A stretch of DNA of 64,000 nucleotides from JANMOK01 sp031415055 (GCA_031415055.1 JANOQZ010000031.1:3077-67076), one strand, 5' to 3'; counted from the stretch's first letter, positions 52,119 to 60,422 are shown. Numbers and translations: made by a program. The notes: generated by a model from the letters alone, not told the origin.

Positions 52119-53498
52119 ATGCTGACTCGCCTTACCGCCTTATGGAACAAACTCAGCCTTGCCCGCCGCTTCGCCCTGGCAGCGGGGCCGGTGCTGTTGG
52201 CGGGCATGACCATCCTTGGCCTCTGGGTTTCAGGCCGCATCGTCGACGGTGTCGTCCATAATACCGCCGTCACAAGTCTGCTCTACCTCGACGGCATCAT
52301 TGCCCCGTTGAACGACGAGCTGGCTGCCGCTGAACCCCCGCCAGCCGTCGCCCTGCGGGCACTCGACGAAATCTTTCACCGACCTGATATTGCCGTCCGC
52401 ATCAAGGAATTCCGCATCTGGCGCGAAGACGGCACCTTGGTCTATTCCGGCGACCCCTCACAAAACGGTAAAGTTTTCCCCCCATCGGCAGACTTGAAAG
52501 CAGCTTTCGCGGGCCAGGTTATTGCCGACTACAACGGCTCGGACAGCACCGAAAATTTACCCAAACCGCTCGACCCATCGCTAATCGAAATCTATTCGCC
52601 CATCCGCGAAGTATGGAGCGGGCGCATCATCGCCGCAGCCGAAGTCTATCAATCGGTCGGTGAGCTGGACGCCGACCTGCGCAACGCCCGCTTGAGCACT
52701 TGGATCGTCGTTGCCGCCAGCACCTTGGCTATGGGGGCGCTGTTGTTTCGCATCGTCCTCAGCGGCAGTCGCGTCATCGAGGCACAACAGGTAACACTGC
52801 AAAGGCGTCTGGCCGACATGCAGAATATGGCGAACCAGAACCGCGACCTGCGCCTGCGCATTCAGGCCGCTTCTGGCCGCGCCTCTTCGCTCAACGAACG
52901 TTACCTCCGCCGCATCAGCGCCGATCTACACGACGGCCCGGCGCAAAACCTGGCCGTCGCCGCCCTGCGTTTGCACCGGGTTGCCGCCACGCAAGACCCC
53001 GACAAACGTAGCAGCGAAGTCGGCGAAATCCGCCAAGTGCTCGATGCCGCCATGCAGGAAATTCGCGGCATCAGTCGCGGTCTCGTGCTGCCAGAACTCG
53101 AAGACATGTCCTTGGACGAACTGCTCGAACGCGCCACCAACACCCACGAAAGCCGCACCAAAACCGATGTCACGTTGACCCGTCGAAACATCGAAAATGC
53201 CCAACTCGACCATCCGCAGAAAATCTGCGTCTATCGCTTCGTGCAGGAAGGCCTGACAAACGCTTTCAAACACGGCGGCGGCAGCGGCCAGTCGGTCAGC
53301 GCCGAATTCGCCAAATCAACCCTTACCGTCACCGTGTCCGACCTTGGGCTCGGCTCCGACACAGCCCAACCCGGCTCGGGCCTCGGCCTTTCCGGCCTGC
53401 AGGAACGCGTTGAAAGCTTGGGCGGTTCCTTCTCCTCGCAGCCCAATCAGCCGCAAGGCACCCTCATCACCATGCAGCTTAGTCTGGACCCAGCATGA
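52119..53498 (+). CDS. NarX-type sensor histidine kinase (HisKA_3)
   Basis: A 459-residue kinase. Transmembrane helices at about 17-40 and about 193-213 enclose a periplasmic sensor of about 150 residues without a recognised fold. A coiled region (QQVTLQRRLADMQNMANQNR) leads to RRISADLHDGPAQNLAVAAL with phospho-accepting His (about H271). The ATPase has FVQEGLTNAFKHGGG (N box) and SGLGLSGLQERVESLGG (G box). Its stop overlaps the regulator ATG. It probably senses an envelope or periplasmic signal. Confidence 0.92.
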   Translation: MLTRLTALWNKLSLARRFALAAGPVLLAGMTILGLWVSGRIVDGVVHNTAVTSLLYLDGIIAPLNDELAAAEPPPAVALRALDEIFHRPDIAVRIKEFRIWREDGTLVYSGDPSQNGKVFPPSADLKAAFAGQVIADYNGSDSTENLPKPLDPSLIEIYSPIREVWSGRIIAAAEVYQSVGELDADLRNARLSTWIVVAASTLAMGALLFRIVLSGSRVIEAQQVTLQRRLADMQNMANQNRDLRLRIQAASGRASSLNERYLRRISADLHDGPAQNLAVAALRLHRVAATQDPDKRSSEVGEIRQVLDAAMQEIRGISRGLVLPELEDMSLDELLERATNTHESRTKTDVTLTRRNIENAQLDHPQKICVYRFVQEGLTNAFKHGGGSGQSVSAEFAKSTLTVTVSDLGLGSDTAQPGSGLGLSGLQERVESLGGSFSSQPNQPQGTLITMQLSLDPA

Positions 53499-54139
53499 CC
53501 CAAAAAACCCGCATCCTTGTCGCCGACGACCACCCGCTCTATCGAAACGGCGTGGTGATGACCCTGCAGGAAAACCCCAATTTCGAAGTGGCCGCCGCCT
53601 GCGCCGATGCCGACAGCGCCGTCGAACAAGCAGCCAAACTTGCCCCCGATGTGGCCCTGCTCGACATATCGATGCCCGGCAACGGCATCAGCGCCGCGCG
53701 TCGTATCTCATTGGCCAACCCCAACATCCGCATCGCCATGCTGACGGTCAGCGAAGACGACGACGATGTCATGCACGCCCTGCAAGCCGGTGCGATGGGT
53801 TACATCCTCAAAGGCGTCGGCGGCGAGGAATTGATTGCCTTGGTCACCGATCTCGCCGAGGGCAAATCTTACGTCTCACCCAGTCTCGCAGCAAAGCTGC
53901 TTAAAGCCTTGCAATCACCCAACAAAAGCAAGAAACCGCTCGATGATCTTTCCAAACGCGAGGAAGACATCCTGCGCCTTGTCGCCCAAGGTTTCTCCAA
54001 TAAAGAGGTCGGTAACGCTCTGGATATCCAAGAAAAAACTGTCAAACACTATATGACGGCCATTCTGGAAAAGCTTCATGTCAGAAACCGCGTCGAGGCG
54101 GCGATGATTGCACGTGAAAATTGGGGAGCGAAAAAGTAG
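53495..54139 (+). CDS. NarL/LuxR-type response regulator
   Basis: A 214-residue regulator coupled to the kinase by a 4-base overlap. The receiver has VADDHPLYRNG, the phospho-Asp in VALLDISMPG (D57), and the conserved Thr/Ser and Lys (MLTVSED, GYILKG). The C-terminal LuxR helix-turn-helix is LSKREEDILRLVAQGFSNKE then VGNALDIQEKTVKHYMTAIL. It is likely to bind dyad sites such as CAGACC-N2-GGTCTG near the neighbouring genes. Confidence 0.93.
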   Translation: MTQKTRILVADDHPLYRNGVVMTLQENPNFEVAAACADADSAVEQAAKLAPDVALLDISMPGNGISAARRISLANPNIRIAMLTVSEDDDDVMHALQAGAMGYILKGVGGEELIALVTDLAEGKSYVSPSLAAKLLKALQSPNKSKKPLDDLSKREEDILRLVAQGFSNKEVGNALDIQEKTVKHYMTAILEKLHVRNRVEAAMIARENWGAKK

Positions 54140-54152
54140 GCCGTTAGGCAGT

Positions 54153-54734
54153 TTAGGCCGCCAATAGCCCTTGCAATCTTGCGTAATCGTCGTCGGTTAC
54201 AGCGCGATCAACTACCAAACGATTTTCCTCGTCGCGCAACACATAGCGCCCACCGCGAATTTCTTCGCGCCAGCCGTTGGCATAAAACAACTTTATCTCG
54301 CGCCCGCCATTAGCAATTTCAACGCGGGTTCCATCATTCAGAATGAACCAGCTCGCCCCGCCTGACCCACCATTTCCGCCAGAGCCGGAATTCCCACCGC
54401 CTGAATTTGACGATCCGCCATTGCCGGAGTTGCCATCGTCATCATCGCCGCCGTCATCATCGTCTTCGTCTTCGTCTTCGTCTTCGTTATCGTCCCCGCC
54501 GCCGCTGCCGGAATTGTCGTCGCCGTCGTCACTACCCGAATTGTCGTCATCACCACTGCCGCTGCCCGAATTGTCTTCGTCATCACTACCGTCATCGGCA
54601 TTTGCAAAGTTCCAAGCCAGTGAAAGCCCAGCGTCATGCGACCCAATATGCAGTGGTACAACGGTAAAAAGCGCCCCAAGCGCAGCCGAGGCGAGCAAAG
54701 TCTTGATAAATCCGCGCCGGTTCACAAAAGTCAT
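54153..54734 (-). CDS. Secreted Asp/Gly/Ser-rich acidic protein, paralogue 1
   Basis: A 193-residue protein from ATG 54734. The N-terminus TFVNRRGFIKTLLASAALGA has an RRGFIK twin-arginine motif, suggesting Tat export, unlike the two paralogues. A linker of about 70 residues is almost only D, G, S, E and N. The C-terminal domain of about 65 residues (NDGTRVEIANGGREIKLFY, EEIRGGRYVLRDEENR, DDDYARLQGLL) is shared by all three paralogues. It converges with the response-regulator gene 13 bases away. Calcium or cation binding by the acidic part is a reasonable guess only. Confidence 0.8.
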   Translation of the reverse strand: MTFVNRRGFIKTLLASAALGALFTVVPLHIGSHDAGLSLAWNFANADDGSDDEDNSGSGSGDDDNSGSDDGDDNSGSGGGDDNEDEDEDEDDDDGGDDDDGNSGNGGSSNSGGGNSGSGGNGGSGGASWFILNDGTRVEIANGGREIKLFYANGWREEIRGGRYVLRDEENRLVVDRAVTDDDYARLQGLLAA

Positions 54735-54750
54735 CCCACTGTTTACGCAC

Positions 54751-54801
54751 AATCTGCGCCGATTGCACGCTGGGGGCGGTTTTCGACCCCCAGCGCAGAT
54801 T
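54751..54801 (-). terminator. Extended hairpin between acidic paralogues 1 and 2
   Basis: CGCTGGGGG pairs with CCCCCAGCG around a 10-base loop, and the outer AATCTGCGC can pair with GCGCAGATT. The two stems share three bases and so partly compete. No T-tract. It may be a terminator or attenuator for paralogue 2 read-through. Confidence 0.5.
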
Positions 54802-54813
54802 ATGCCGTTAACC

Positions 54814-55347
54814 TCAGCCGTTGATAATCGCTTGCAGCCGCGCGACATCGTCAGCCGTCGCTGGGCGTTCTTCGATTGTTGTGCCAGTTGCGTCCTTTTT
54901 CTCGTACACGCCGTTCTGGATTTCTTCTTTTGAACCATCAACATATTTCAGTTCAATATTCAGACCATCGCCAGAAATTTCGACTTTGGTTCCGTCGGGA
55001 AGCAAGAATTCGTTCGAGTCGTCATCGCCGTCGTCATCGGATTCATCATCGTCGTCATCGGATTCATCATCGCCGTCATCATCGGATTCATCGTCGTCAG
55101 ATTCATCTTCATCTTCTTCATCTTCGTCTTCGTCTTCGTCCTCATCGTTATCCGAATCTTCATCATCGCCATCGTCCGAGTCGCCATCGTCCGAGTCGCC
55201 ATTTTCGCCATCGTCAGCGAAAGCCTGCGAAATCTTCAAAGAAACGCCGTCCTTGCCGTTAAAATCAAAGTAGAAAGGTGTGGCGGCCAACAGGGCTGCG
55301 AGCGAGGCGCTTGCCAACAATGTCTTGGTCAATTTTTCGTATTTCAT
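54814..55347 (-). CDS. Secreted Asp/Glu-rich acidic protein, paralogue 2
   Basis: A 177-residue protein from ATG 55347 (MKYEKLTKTLLASASLAALL). The signal peptide ends near SQAFA. The central region of about 70 residues is almost wholly D, E, S and G. The C-terminal domain LPDGTKVEISGDGLNIELKY, DGSKEEIQNGVYEKKD and TADDVARLQAIING is about two-thirds identical to paralogue 3 by eye. A dyad CAGACTAAGGTCTGG lies about 90 bases upstream. Confidence 0.85.
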   Translation of the reverse strand: MKYEKLTKTLLASASLAALLAATPFYFDFNGKDGVSLKISQAFADDGENGDSDDGDSDDGDDEDSDNDEDEDEDEDEEDEDESDDDESDDDGDDESDDDDDESDDDGDDDSNEFLLPDGTKVEISGDGLNIELKYVDGSKEEIQNGVYEKKDATGTTIEERPATADDVARLQAIING

Positions 55348-55435
55348 TTCCGGAACCTTATTCAAAAATTTGCCCGCCCAAAAGACGGATTTGTTTCCCC
55401 AACGCGATAGTCGCGCAAAAACCTGAGTAAATCTT

Positions 55436-55450
55436 CAGACTAAGGTCTGG
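55436..55450 (-). promoter_or_regulatory. Putative operator upstream of acidic paralogue 2
   Basis: CAGACTAAGGTCTGG (plus strand) differs from the consensus CAGACCAAGGTCTGG at one position. A possible -10 (GACTAT, minus strand) starts 23 bases downstream, so the site would lie close to the -35 region. Confidence 0.5.
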
Positions 55451-55470
55451 CGATCTGCGGGACTTGGGAT

Positions 55471-55516
55471 AAAAAATTCGACCAGCCAAAGCGATCCGTC
55501 GTCGCCATGGCTGGTC
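55471..55516 (-). terminator. Rho-independent terminator after acidic paralogue 3
   Basis: On the minus strand, GACCAGCC, a 21-base loop and GGCTGGTC are followed by GAATTTTTTA. It lies 35 bases beyond the paralogue 3 stop, so each paralogue is probably its own transcription unit. Confidence 0.7.
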
Positions 55517-55550
55517 TGGGGGCGTCAAATAGTCTGGCTGGACAAGCTTG

Positions 55551-56135
55551 TTACCCGTTGATCAAGGCCTGAAGCCGGGCAACATCCGCGGCAGTTGCCG
55601 TTCTTTCTTCGACGGTATTGTTATTGGTGTCCTTGCGCTCATAACGACCGCCTTGGATTTCTTCTTTCGAGCCGTCCGTGTATTTGACTTCGATATCTAG
55701 GCCGCCGTTTGAGATTTCAACTTTGGTGCCATCCGCTAGGAAAAACTCGGACTGGCCACCCGTGCCACCGCCTGCAGCACCACCACATTCAGGATGCTCG
55801 GCAATATCGCCCGCATCGTCACAACCACTGCCGCCGGGAATCCGCGGCTTGTCGCGGCCTGAACTGTCGCCGTCGTCATCATTGTTGTCGTCATCGCTAT
55901 CGTCATCGCTGCCACCAGAGCCGCTGTTGTCGTCGTCATCGTTGTCGTCATCGCTGTCATCACTGTCGTCATTGTCATCACCACCGCCGCTGCCGCTGTT
56001 GCCGCCATCGGCAAAAGCCTGCGAGACTTTGAACGACAAACCGTCGTGGCCACCAAAGTCCAGCGAGATGGGCGTCAGCGCCAGAATTGCACCCAGCGAT
56101 GCCGTCGCGAGTAATGTTTTGATCAGTTTGTTCAT
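55551..56135 (-). CDS. Secreted Asp/Asn-rich acidic protein, paralogue 3
   Basis: About 194 residues from ATG 56135 (MNKLIKTLLATASLGAILAL); in-frame ATGs at 56141 and 56153 are alternatives. The signal peptide ends SQAFA. The acidic D/N/S/G linker is followed by a short Gly/Cys insert (GSGCDDAGDIAEHPECGG) with two Cys unique to this copy. The C-terminal domain LADGTKVEISNGGLDIEVKY, DGSKEEIQGGRYERKD and TAADVARLQALING is shared by the family. A dyad CCGACCAAGGTCTGG lies 88 bases upstream. Confidence 0.85.
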   Translation of the reverse strand: MNKLIKTLLATASLGAILALTPISLDFGGHDGLSFKVSQAFADGGNSGSGGGDDNDDSDDSDDDNDDDDNSGSGGSDDDSDDDNNDDDGDSSGRDKPRIPGGSGCDDAGDIAEHPECGGAAGGGTGGQSEFFLADGTKVEISNGGLDIEVKYTDGSKEEIQGGRYERKDTNNNTVEERTATAADVARLQALING

Positions 56136-56222
56136 TTCCATTTTCAGCTCCATTTTCAGGCACCCTGTTGGGCGGCTTTCAGTTTCTCTCATCCTATCTA
56201 AACGCGTCCCGCGCTGTTACAT

Positions 56223-56237
56223 CCGACCAAGGTCTGG
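56223..56237 (-). promoter_or_regulatory. Putative operator upstream of acidic paralogue 3
   Basis: CCGACCAAGGTCTGG (plus strand) matches the consensus at 14 of 15 positions. On the minus strand a -10-like TAGATAGGAT begins 22 bases downstream, the same spacing as at paralogue 2. Confidence 0.5.
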
Positions 56238-56342
56238 CCATCTTTCAGACCATCGCCAAAGCTGCGACGAAGCGCGCCCGCATTAAGCCTTCAATTCGGC
56301 GGACCGCCCCATTATAGAGACGCAAATTCCCGGAGTTTCCCG

Positions 56343-57134
56343 ATGTCGCAAGCCTCAGCCAACTTGAACGTGATGATCAACGCCGCCCGCAAAGCGGCGA
56401 AAAATCTGGTGAGGGATTTTGGCGAGGTGGAAAATCTGCAAGTCTCGCTCAAAGGTGCGGGCGATTTTGTGTCCAAGGCCGATATCAAGGCCGAAGAAAT
56501 CATCCGCCTGGAATTGACCGAAGCCCGGCCCAACTATGGCTGGGTCGGCGAGGAAAGCGATCCCGTCAAAGGCGAAGACCCAACCCGCCGCTGGATCGTC
56601 GATCCGCTGGACGGCACCGCCAATTTTCTGCACGCCACCCCGCATTGGGCCATTTCCATCGCCTTGGAGCACAAAGGCGAAATCGTCGCGGCGGTGATCT
56701 ATGACCCGATCAAAGACGAAATGTTCACTGCCGAAAAAGGCCAAGGCGCCTGGATGAACGATCGCCGCATGCGGGTTTCCGCCCGCAAAGACTTGGCCGA
56801 ATGCGTGTTTGGCACCTCCATCCCCTGCACCGGCCGACCCAACCTGCCCGAAACCTTGGGCGTGTTCGCGCGATTGGGCGTGCGTGCCGCAGGCCTTCGC
56901 TCCACCGGCTCATCTGCCCTCAACATGGCCTATGTCGCCGCTGGCAGGTTAGACGGCATGTGGGATTTCAATATTAAGTCTTGGGATATCGCCGCCGGTA
57001 TTCTGTTGGTGCAGGAAGCGGGCGGGTTTTCCGTGCCGCTCACAGAAACCGGCCACATGCTCGATGGCGGTGGCGTCATCGCAGCAAATGCCAATATCCA
57101 CGCCAAACTGGTCGAGGAAGTACGCCGCGCCTAA
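56343..57134 (+). CDS. suhB: Inositol monophosphatase family protein
   Basis: A 263-residue Mg2+-dependent phosphatase. VGEESD, WIVDPLDGTANFLHATPHWA (metal-binding DPLDGT) and SWDIAAGILLVQEAGG are the family motifs, with GDFVSKADIKAEEII at the N-terminus. It may act on inositol-1-phosphate, glycerol-2-phosphate or a related phosphoester, and the symbol is by family only. It is divergent from acidic paralogue 3, and its 3' end overlaps ygfZ. Confidence 0.9.
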   Translation: MSQASANLNVMINAARKAAKNLVRDFGEVENLQVSLKGAGDFVSKADIKAEEIIRLELTEARPNYGWVGEESDPVKGEDPTRRWIVDPLDGTANFLHATPHWAISIALEHKGEIVAAVIYDPIKDEMFTAEKGQGAWMNDRRMRVSARKDLAECVFGTSIPCTGRPNLPETLGVFARLGVRAAGLRSTGSSALNMAYVAAGRLDGMWDFNIKSWDIAAGILLVQEAGGFSVPLTETGHMLDGGGVIAANANIHAKLVEEVRRA

Positions 57135-57865
57135 ATCGGGTCGAGCTCGACATCGGCCTCCCCCGCCCGCAGCACCCCAACCGCTCGCTCCAAACGTAGC
57201 TGCGCCAAACCATAGCCGCCGGCGTTTGAATACAAGGTTCCTACCTCAACGCCGCCCGCCAAAACCGCAGTCCCCACCGACACCGGCCCCGATACCCGCA
57301 CCCGCACCAGGCCTTTCCGCAACTCGGTCTTGTGCTTCATCCGCGCCGTCACTTCCTGACCGACATAGCAGCCCTTTTTGAAACTGACGCCGTTCAACCG
57401 CTCAAAACCGGCCTCCAGAATATAACTCTCATCGGCAATCAACTCGATCCCGGTTTCCGGCACTGCCAACGAAACCCGCACAGCCTCGTCCAATTCCACC
57501 GAACTGTCCCCATACAAGCGCCAGCCCAAACCGACATGCCTCGGGTCAGCCACCACCCGCGCCCCATCGGGCCTTTCGCCCAAAATCTGCGCAACCTGCA
57601 CGCCGCTCTCCTCAATCTTCACATCCGCCCGCAACCGATACATCATCAAACGCTGCACCAACGCCGCTGCCCAATCCGCCTTGACATCAATCCAAAATCC
57701 AAGACCGTCACGCAGCACGAAGAAATCAAACAAATACTTGCCCTGTGGTGATAAAAGCGCCGCATAAACCGCCTCTTGCCCCATGGTTTCAATCTCGTTG
57801 GTCACCAAATCCTGCAAAAAACGCTGCGCATCCCTGCCCGATACGGCCAACACCGCTCTGTCCAT
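57131..57865 (-). CDS. ygfZ: YgfZ/GcvT-fold folate-binding protein
   Basis: A 244-residue protein from ATG 57865 (MDRAVLAVSGRDAQRFLQDL). VTNEIETM and SPQGKYLFDFFVL belong to the tetrahydrofolate-binding GcvT-like domain, and KKGCYVGQEVTARMKHKTEL contains the K-GC-Y-x-GQE motif unique to YgfZ. It assists iron-sulfur enzyme assembly or repair. A GAGTATTTGAGGAA motif lies 7 bases upstream of the start. Confidence 0.93.
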   Translation of the reverse strand: MDRAVLAVSGRDAQRFLQDLVTNEIETMGQEAVYAALLSPQGKYLFDFFVLRDGLGFWIDVKADWAAALVQRLMMYRLRADVKIEESGVQVAQILGERPDGARVVADPRHVGLGWRLYGDSSVELDEAVRVSLAVPETGIELIADESYILEAGFERLNGVSFKKGCYVGQEVTARMKHKTELRKGLVRVRVSGPVSVGTAVLAGGVEVGTLYSNAGGYGLAQLRLERAVGVLRAGEADVELDPI

Positions 57866-57872
57866 TTCAATG

Positions 57873-57886
57873 TTCCTCAAATACTC
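57873..57886 (-). repeat. GAGTATTTGAGGAA motif
   Basis: On the minus strand GAGTATTTGAGGAA sits 7 bases before the ygfZ start. It matches the motif at 34724-34737 at 13 of 14 positions, and part of it (GAGGAA) could also serve as the ribosome-binding site. Confidence 0.6.
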
Positions 57887-57931
57887 AATTCTAACATCGC
57901 ACATTAAAACCGCCGCTGCTATTGACCATGC

Positions 57932-58612
57932 ATGCCCGCGCCCTTGTCCATCATCATCCCCACCCTGAACGCCGCCGATAAAATCGGCCCCACCCTAGCC
58001 TGCCTCGCCGGTGCAATCGGCGAAGGGTTGATCCGCGAACTTATCATTGCTGATGGGGGGTCGACCGATAATATCGCTGAAATCGCCGATCACGCCGGGG
58101 CGGCGCTCGTCACCAGCGAGCCCGGTCGCGGCGGTCAACTGCGTTCGGCGGCTGAAATCGCCAAAGGCACCTGGATGCTGTTCTTGCATGCCGATACCGT
58201 GCTTGGTGACAATTGGCACAATGCCGTTGCCGATCATCTCGCACTGCACCCCAAAGACGCCGGCTATTTCCGATTGAAATTTGACGCGACGGGACTATGG
58301 CCCACAGTAATTGCCCAATGGGCAACCCTGCGCTCACGCTTGTTCCACTTACCCTACGGCGACCAAGGACTACTGATTTCGCGCCGACATTACGACGCTA
58401 TCGGTGGTTATTCCAACATTCCACTTATGGAAGACGTCGCCATCGCCCGCGCCATTGGCCGCCGTTTGCGGGCGTTGGAAACGACCGCCACGACCAGCGC
58501 AGAACGCTATCAGCGCAACGGCTGGTTGCGCCACAGTTTGCGCAACCACATGCTGATGTTGCGTTATATGCTTGGCACCGATCCTGACACCTTGGCAAAG
58601 CGCTACAAGTAA
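57932..58612 (+). CDS. Family-2 glycosyltransferase, TIGR04283-like
   Basis: A 226-residue GT-A fold enzyme. LSIIIPTLNAADKIGPTLACL, LIIADGGSTDNIAEIA (nucleotide-binding), FLHADTVLGDNW (metal-binding D-x-D equivalent) and GDQGLLISRRHYDAIGGY fit the TIGR04283 group. This group lies near ygfZ and other genes in related genomes. Acceptor unknown. It is divergent from ygfZ. Confidence 0.88.
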   Translation: MPAPLSIIIPTLNAADKIGPTLACLAGAIGEGLIRELIIADGGSTDNIAEIADHAGAALVTSEPGRGGQLRSAAEIAKGTWMLFLHADTVLGDNWHNAVADHLALHPKDAGYFRLKFDATGLWPTVIAQWATLRSRLFHLPYGDQGLLISRRHYDAIGGYSNIPLMEDVAIARAIGRRLRALETTATTSAERYQRNGWLRHSLRNHMLMLRYMLGTDPDTLAKRYK

Positions 58613-58667
58613 CGCGGCGTCAACCTTTCGTAAGAATTGGTTTTTTGGCAGTCAAACATAACAGCTA

Positions 58668-60422
58668 CTACCCCGCAAACTGCAACGCATACAAATCCGC
58701 GTACAGCCCGCCCCGCGCCAGCAATTCGGCATGCGTCCCCAAATCCACCACCCGGCCGTCGTCCATCACCACAATCATGTCGGCATCCAGAATGGTCGCC
58801 AACCTGTGCGCAATAATCAAAGTGGTGCGACCAGCTTCCAACGTCCGCAGCGCCAGTTGAATCGCATGCTCGGACTCGGCATCCAAAGCCGAGGTCGGCT
58901 CGTCCAGCAACAATATCGGCGCATCGCGCAATATTGCCCGTGCAATAGACAGCCGCTGTCGCTCGCCACCGGAAAATCCGCTATCCGAACCGGAAACTAC
59001 CGTGTCAAACCCCATGGGCAAGGCCGAAATAAACCCCTCCGCCTGGGCCGCCCGTGCCGCCAAAACCACCTGCTCTCGCGTCGCCCCGATCCGACCAAAA
59101 CCGATGTTATCGGCGACCGTTCCTTCCAACAAAACCGCATCCTGACTGACCAGAGCAATCTGCCCGCGCAACCCAGCAATCCGCAAAGACCGAACATCCA
59201 GACCGTCCAGAAATATCGCCCCCGAAGTTACATCAAACAAACGCGGTAACAGTTTGAACAAAGTCGATTTTCCTGCACCAGACCGTCCCACGAATGCGAC
59301 CCGCGACCCCGGCTGAACCACAAAGGAAACACCGCTCAAGGCCGCCGACCCGTCGGGATAGATAAACCCGACATTTTCAAATCGAATGTCGCCGCTTAGC
59401 CGACCGCAATCCACCGCATCCACCGCATCCACCACGGAATTTTGCGCATCCAATAAGCCAAATATCCGTTGCAACGCCCCCGCCCCCAATTGCGCCGCCG
59501 CATAACTCTGCCCCAAGCCGCGTGCCGGTGGCGTCGCTACCCCCAAGCCGGTCAACAGCCCCATGAAATCGGCAATCGTCGTGGTGCCGCGCGACAGCCG
59601 CCAAGCCACAATGCACAACAGGGCCGCCACCGCCAAACCGCCCAGAACCTCCATCGCGGGCACAATCCGCGCCGCCCAGGTCCGCGCTCGCATCATCGAG
59701 CGCCGCAAAGCGTCAAACAGTGCATCCGCATTGCCAATCAGATGCTTTTCCAACTGATAGGTCCGCACCATCTGAATACCGCCCAAAGACTCCGTCACCG
59801 CCGCGCTCATGCCAGCAATCTGTCCTTGAGTCTCCTGCGAAATAACGCGCAACCGCCGCCCAATCTGCCCCATCGGATAGACTGAAACGAAAAATATCGC
59901 CGCCGTTGCCAGCGCGATTTGCCAGTCAATCCAGCACATTACCGCAAAAGCCGCAATCACGGTCAAGGCCGACATCAGGCCCGAACTGATCGCCTCCAAA
60001 GCCGCGCCGACAACAGCAATTTCCGAGGAAAACCGCGACGCCAAACCCGCCGGAGACGCGCCCTGCAACCGCGCCAGATCCGCCGCAACCAATCGGGAAA
60101 ACATCGCCTTTTTCAAGCCGGTTTCCACGTCCATCCGCACGTCGTAGGACACCAAAGTCTGCGCGTAAAACGCCGCGCCTTTGATGAAAGTCACCGCGAC
60201 AATCAGCACCGGCCCCCACCAGATCACCCCGAGCGGATCGCTGGTAAATGCCGCGACCACGCGCTGAATGACCCCGGCATAGGCTCCGGTCACCAAGGCA
60301 ACCACAACCATCAAGACCATCGCCAAGGCAACCCGCCCACGTTGACCGGCTAACCAGTCGCGCCAAAGCCGACGATAGGGTCGACGTTCTGCCTGCTCGC
60401 CTTGATCCGCCAAATCACCCAT
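58668..60422 (-). CDS. ABC transporter, fused permease and ATPase (MsbA/LmrA-type exporter)
   Basis: A 584-residue half-transporter with six transmembrane helices in residues about 30-315. The nucleotide-binding domain has Walker A VGRSGAGKSTLFKLL, signature SGGERQRLSIARAIL, Walker B ILLLDEPTSALD and H-loop IIAHRLAT. It works as a homodimer exporting lipids or hydrophobic compounds. Position cannot decide the substrate; lipid A-core flipping is one option. It is divergent from the aminotransferase gene. Confidence 0.92.
   Translation of the reverse strand: MGDLADQGEQAERRPYRRLWRDWLAGQRGRVALAMVLMVVVALVTGAYAGVIQRVVAAFTSDPLGVIWWGPVLIVAVTFIKGAAFYAQTLVSYDVRMDVETGLKKAMFSRLVAADLARLQGASPAGLASRFSSEIAVVGAALEAISSGLMSALTVIAAFAVMCWIDWQIALATAAIFFVSVYPMGQIGRRLRVISQETQGQIAGMSAAVTESLGGIQMVRTYQLEKHLIGNADALFDALRRSMMRARTWAARIVPAMEVLGGLAVAALLCIVAWRLSRGTTTIADFMGLLTGLGVATPPARGLGQSYAAAQLGAGALQRIFGLLDAQNSVVDAVDAVDCGRLSGDIRFENVGFIYPDGSAALSGVSFVVQPGSRVAFVGRSGAGKSTLFKLLPRLFDVTSGAIFLDGLDVRSLRIAGLRGQIALVSQDAVLLEGTVADNIGFGRIGATREQVVLAARAAQAEGFISALPMGFDTVVSGSDSGFSGGERQRLSIARAILRDAPILLLDEPTSALDAESEHAIQLALRTLEAGRTTLIIAHRLATILDADMIVVMDDGRVVDLGTHAELLARGGLYADLYALQFAG

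Noticed and set aside
54440..55200. CRISPR or microsatellite array suggested by repeating GTCATC/TCGTCA text
   Set aside because: It is coding low complexity from Asp/Ser/Glu codons, with no spacers or regular unit length.
55471..55516. Terminator hairpin as a second regulator site (GACCAGCC / GGCTGGTC)
   Set aside because: It does not match the CAGACC dyad spacing and is followed by a T-tract, so a terminator explains it.
54440..55990. Long open frames on the opposite strand through the acidic genes (Ser/Pro- and Arg/His-rich products)
   Set aside because: They are mirror frames of GAC/GAT-rich codons. The minus-strand frames have signal peptides and a conserved C-terminal domain.
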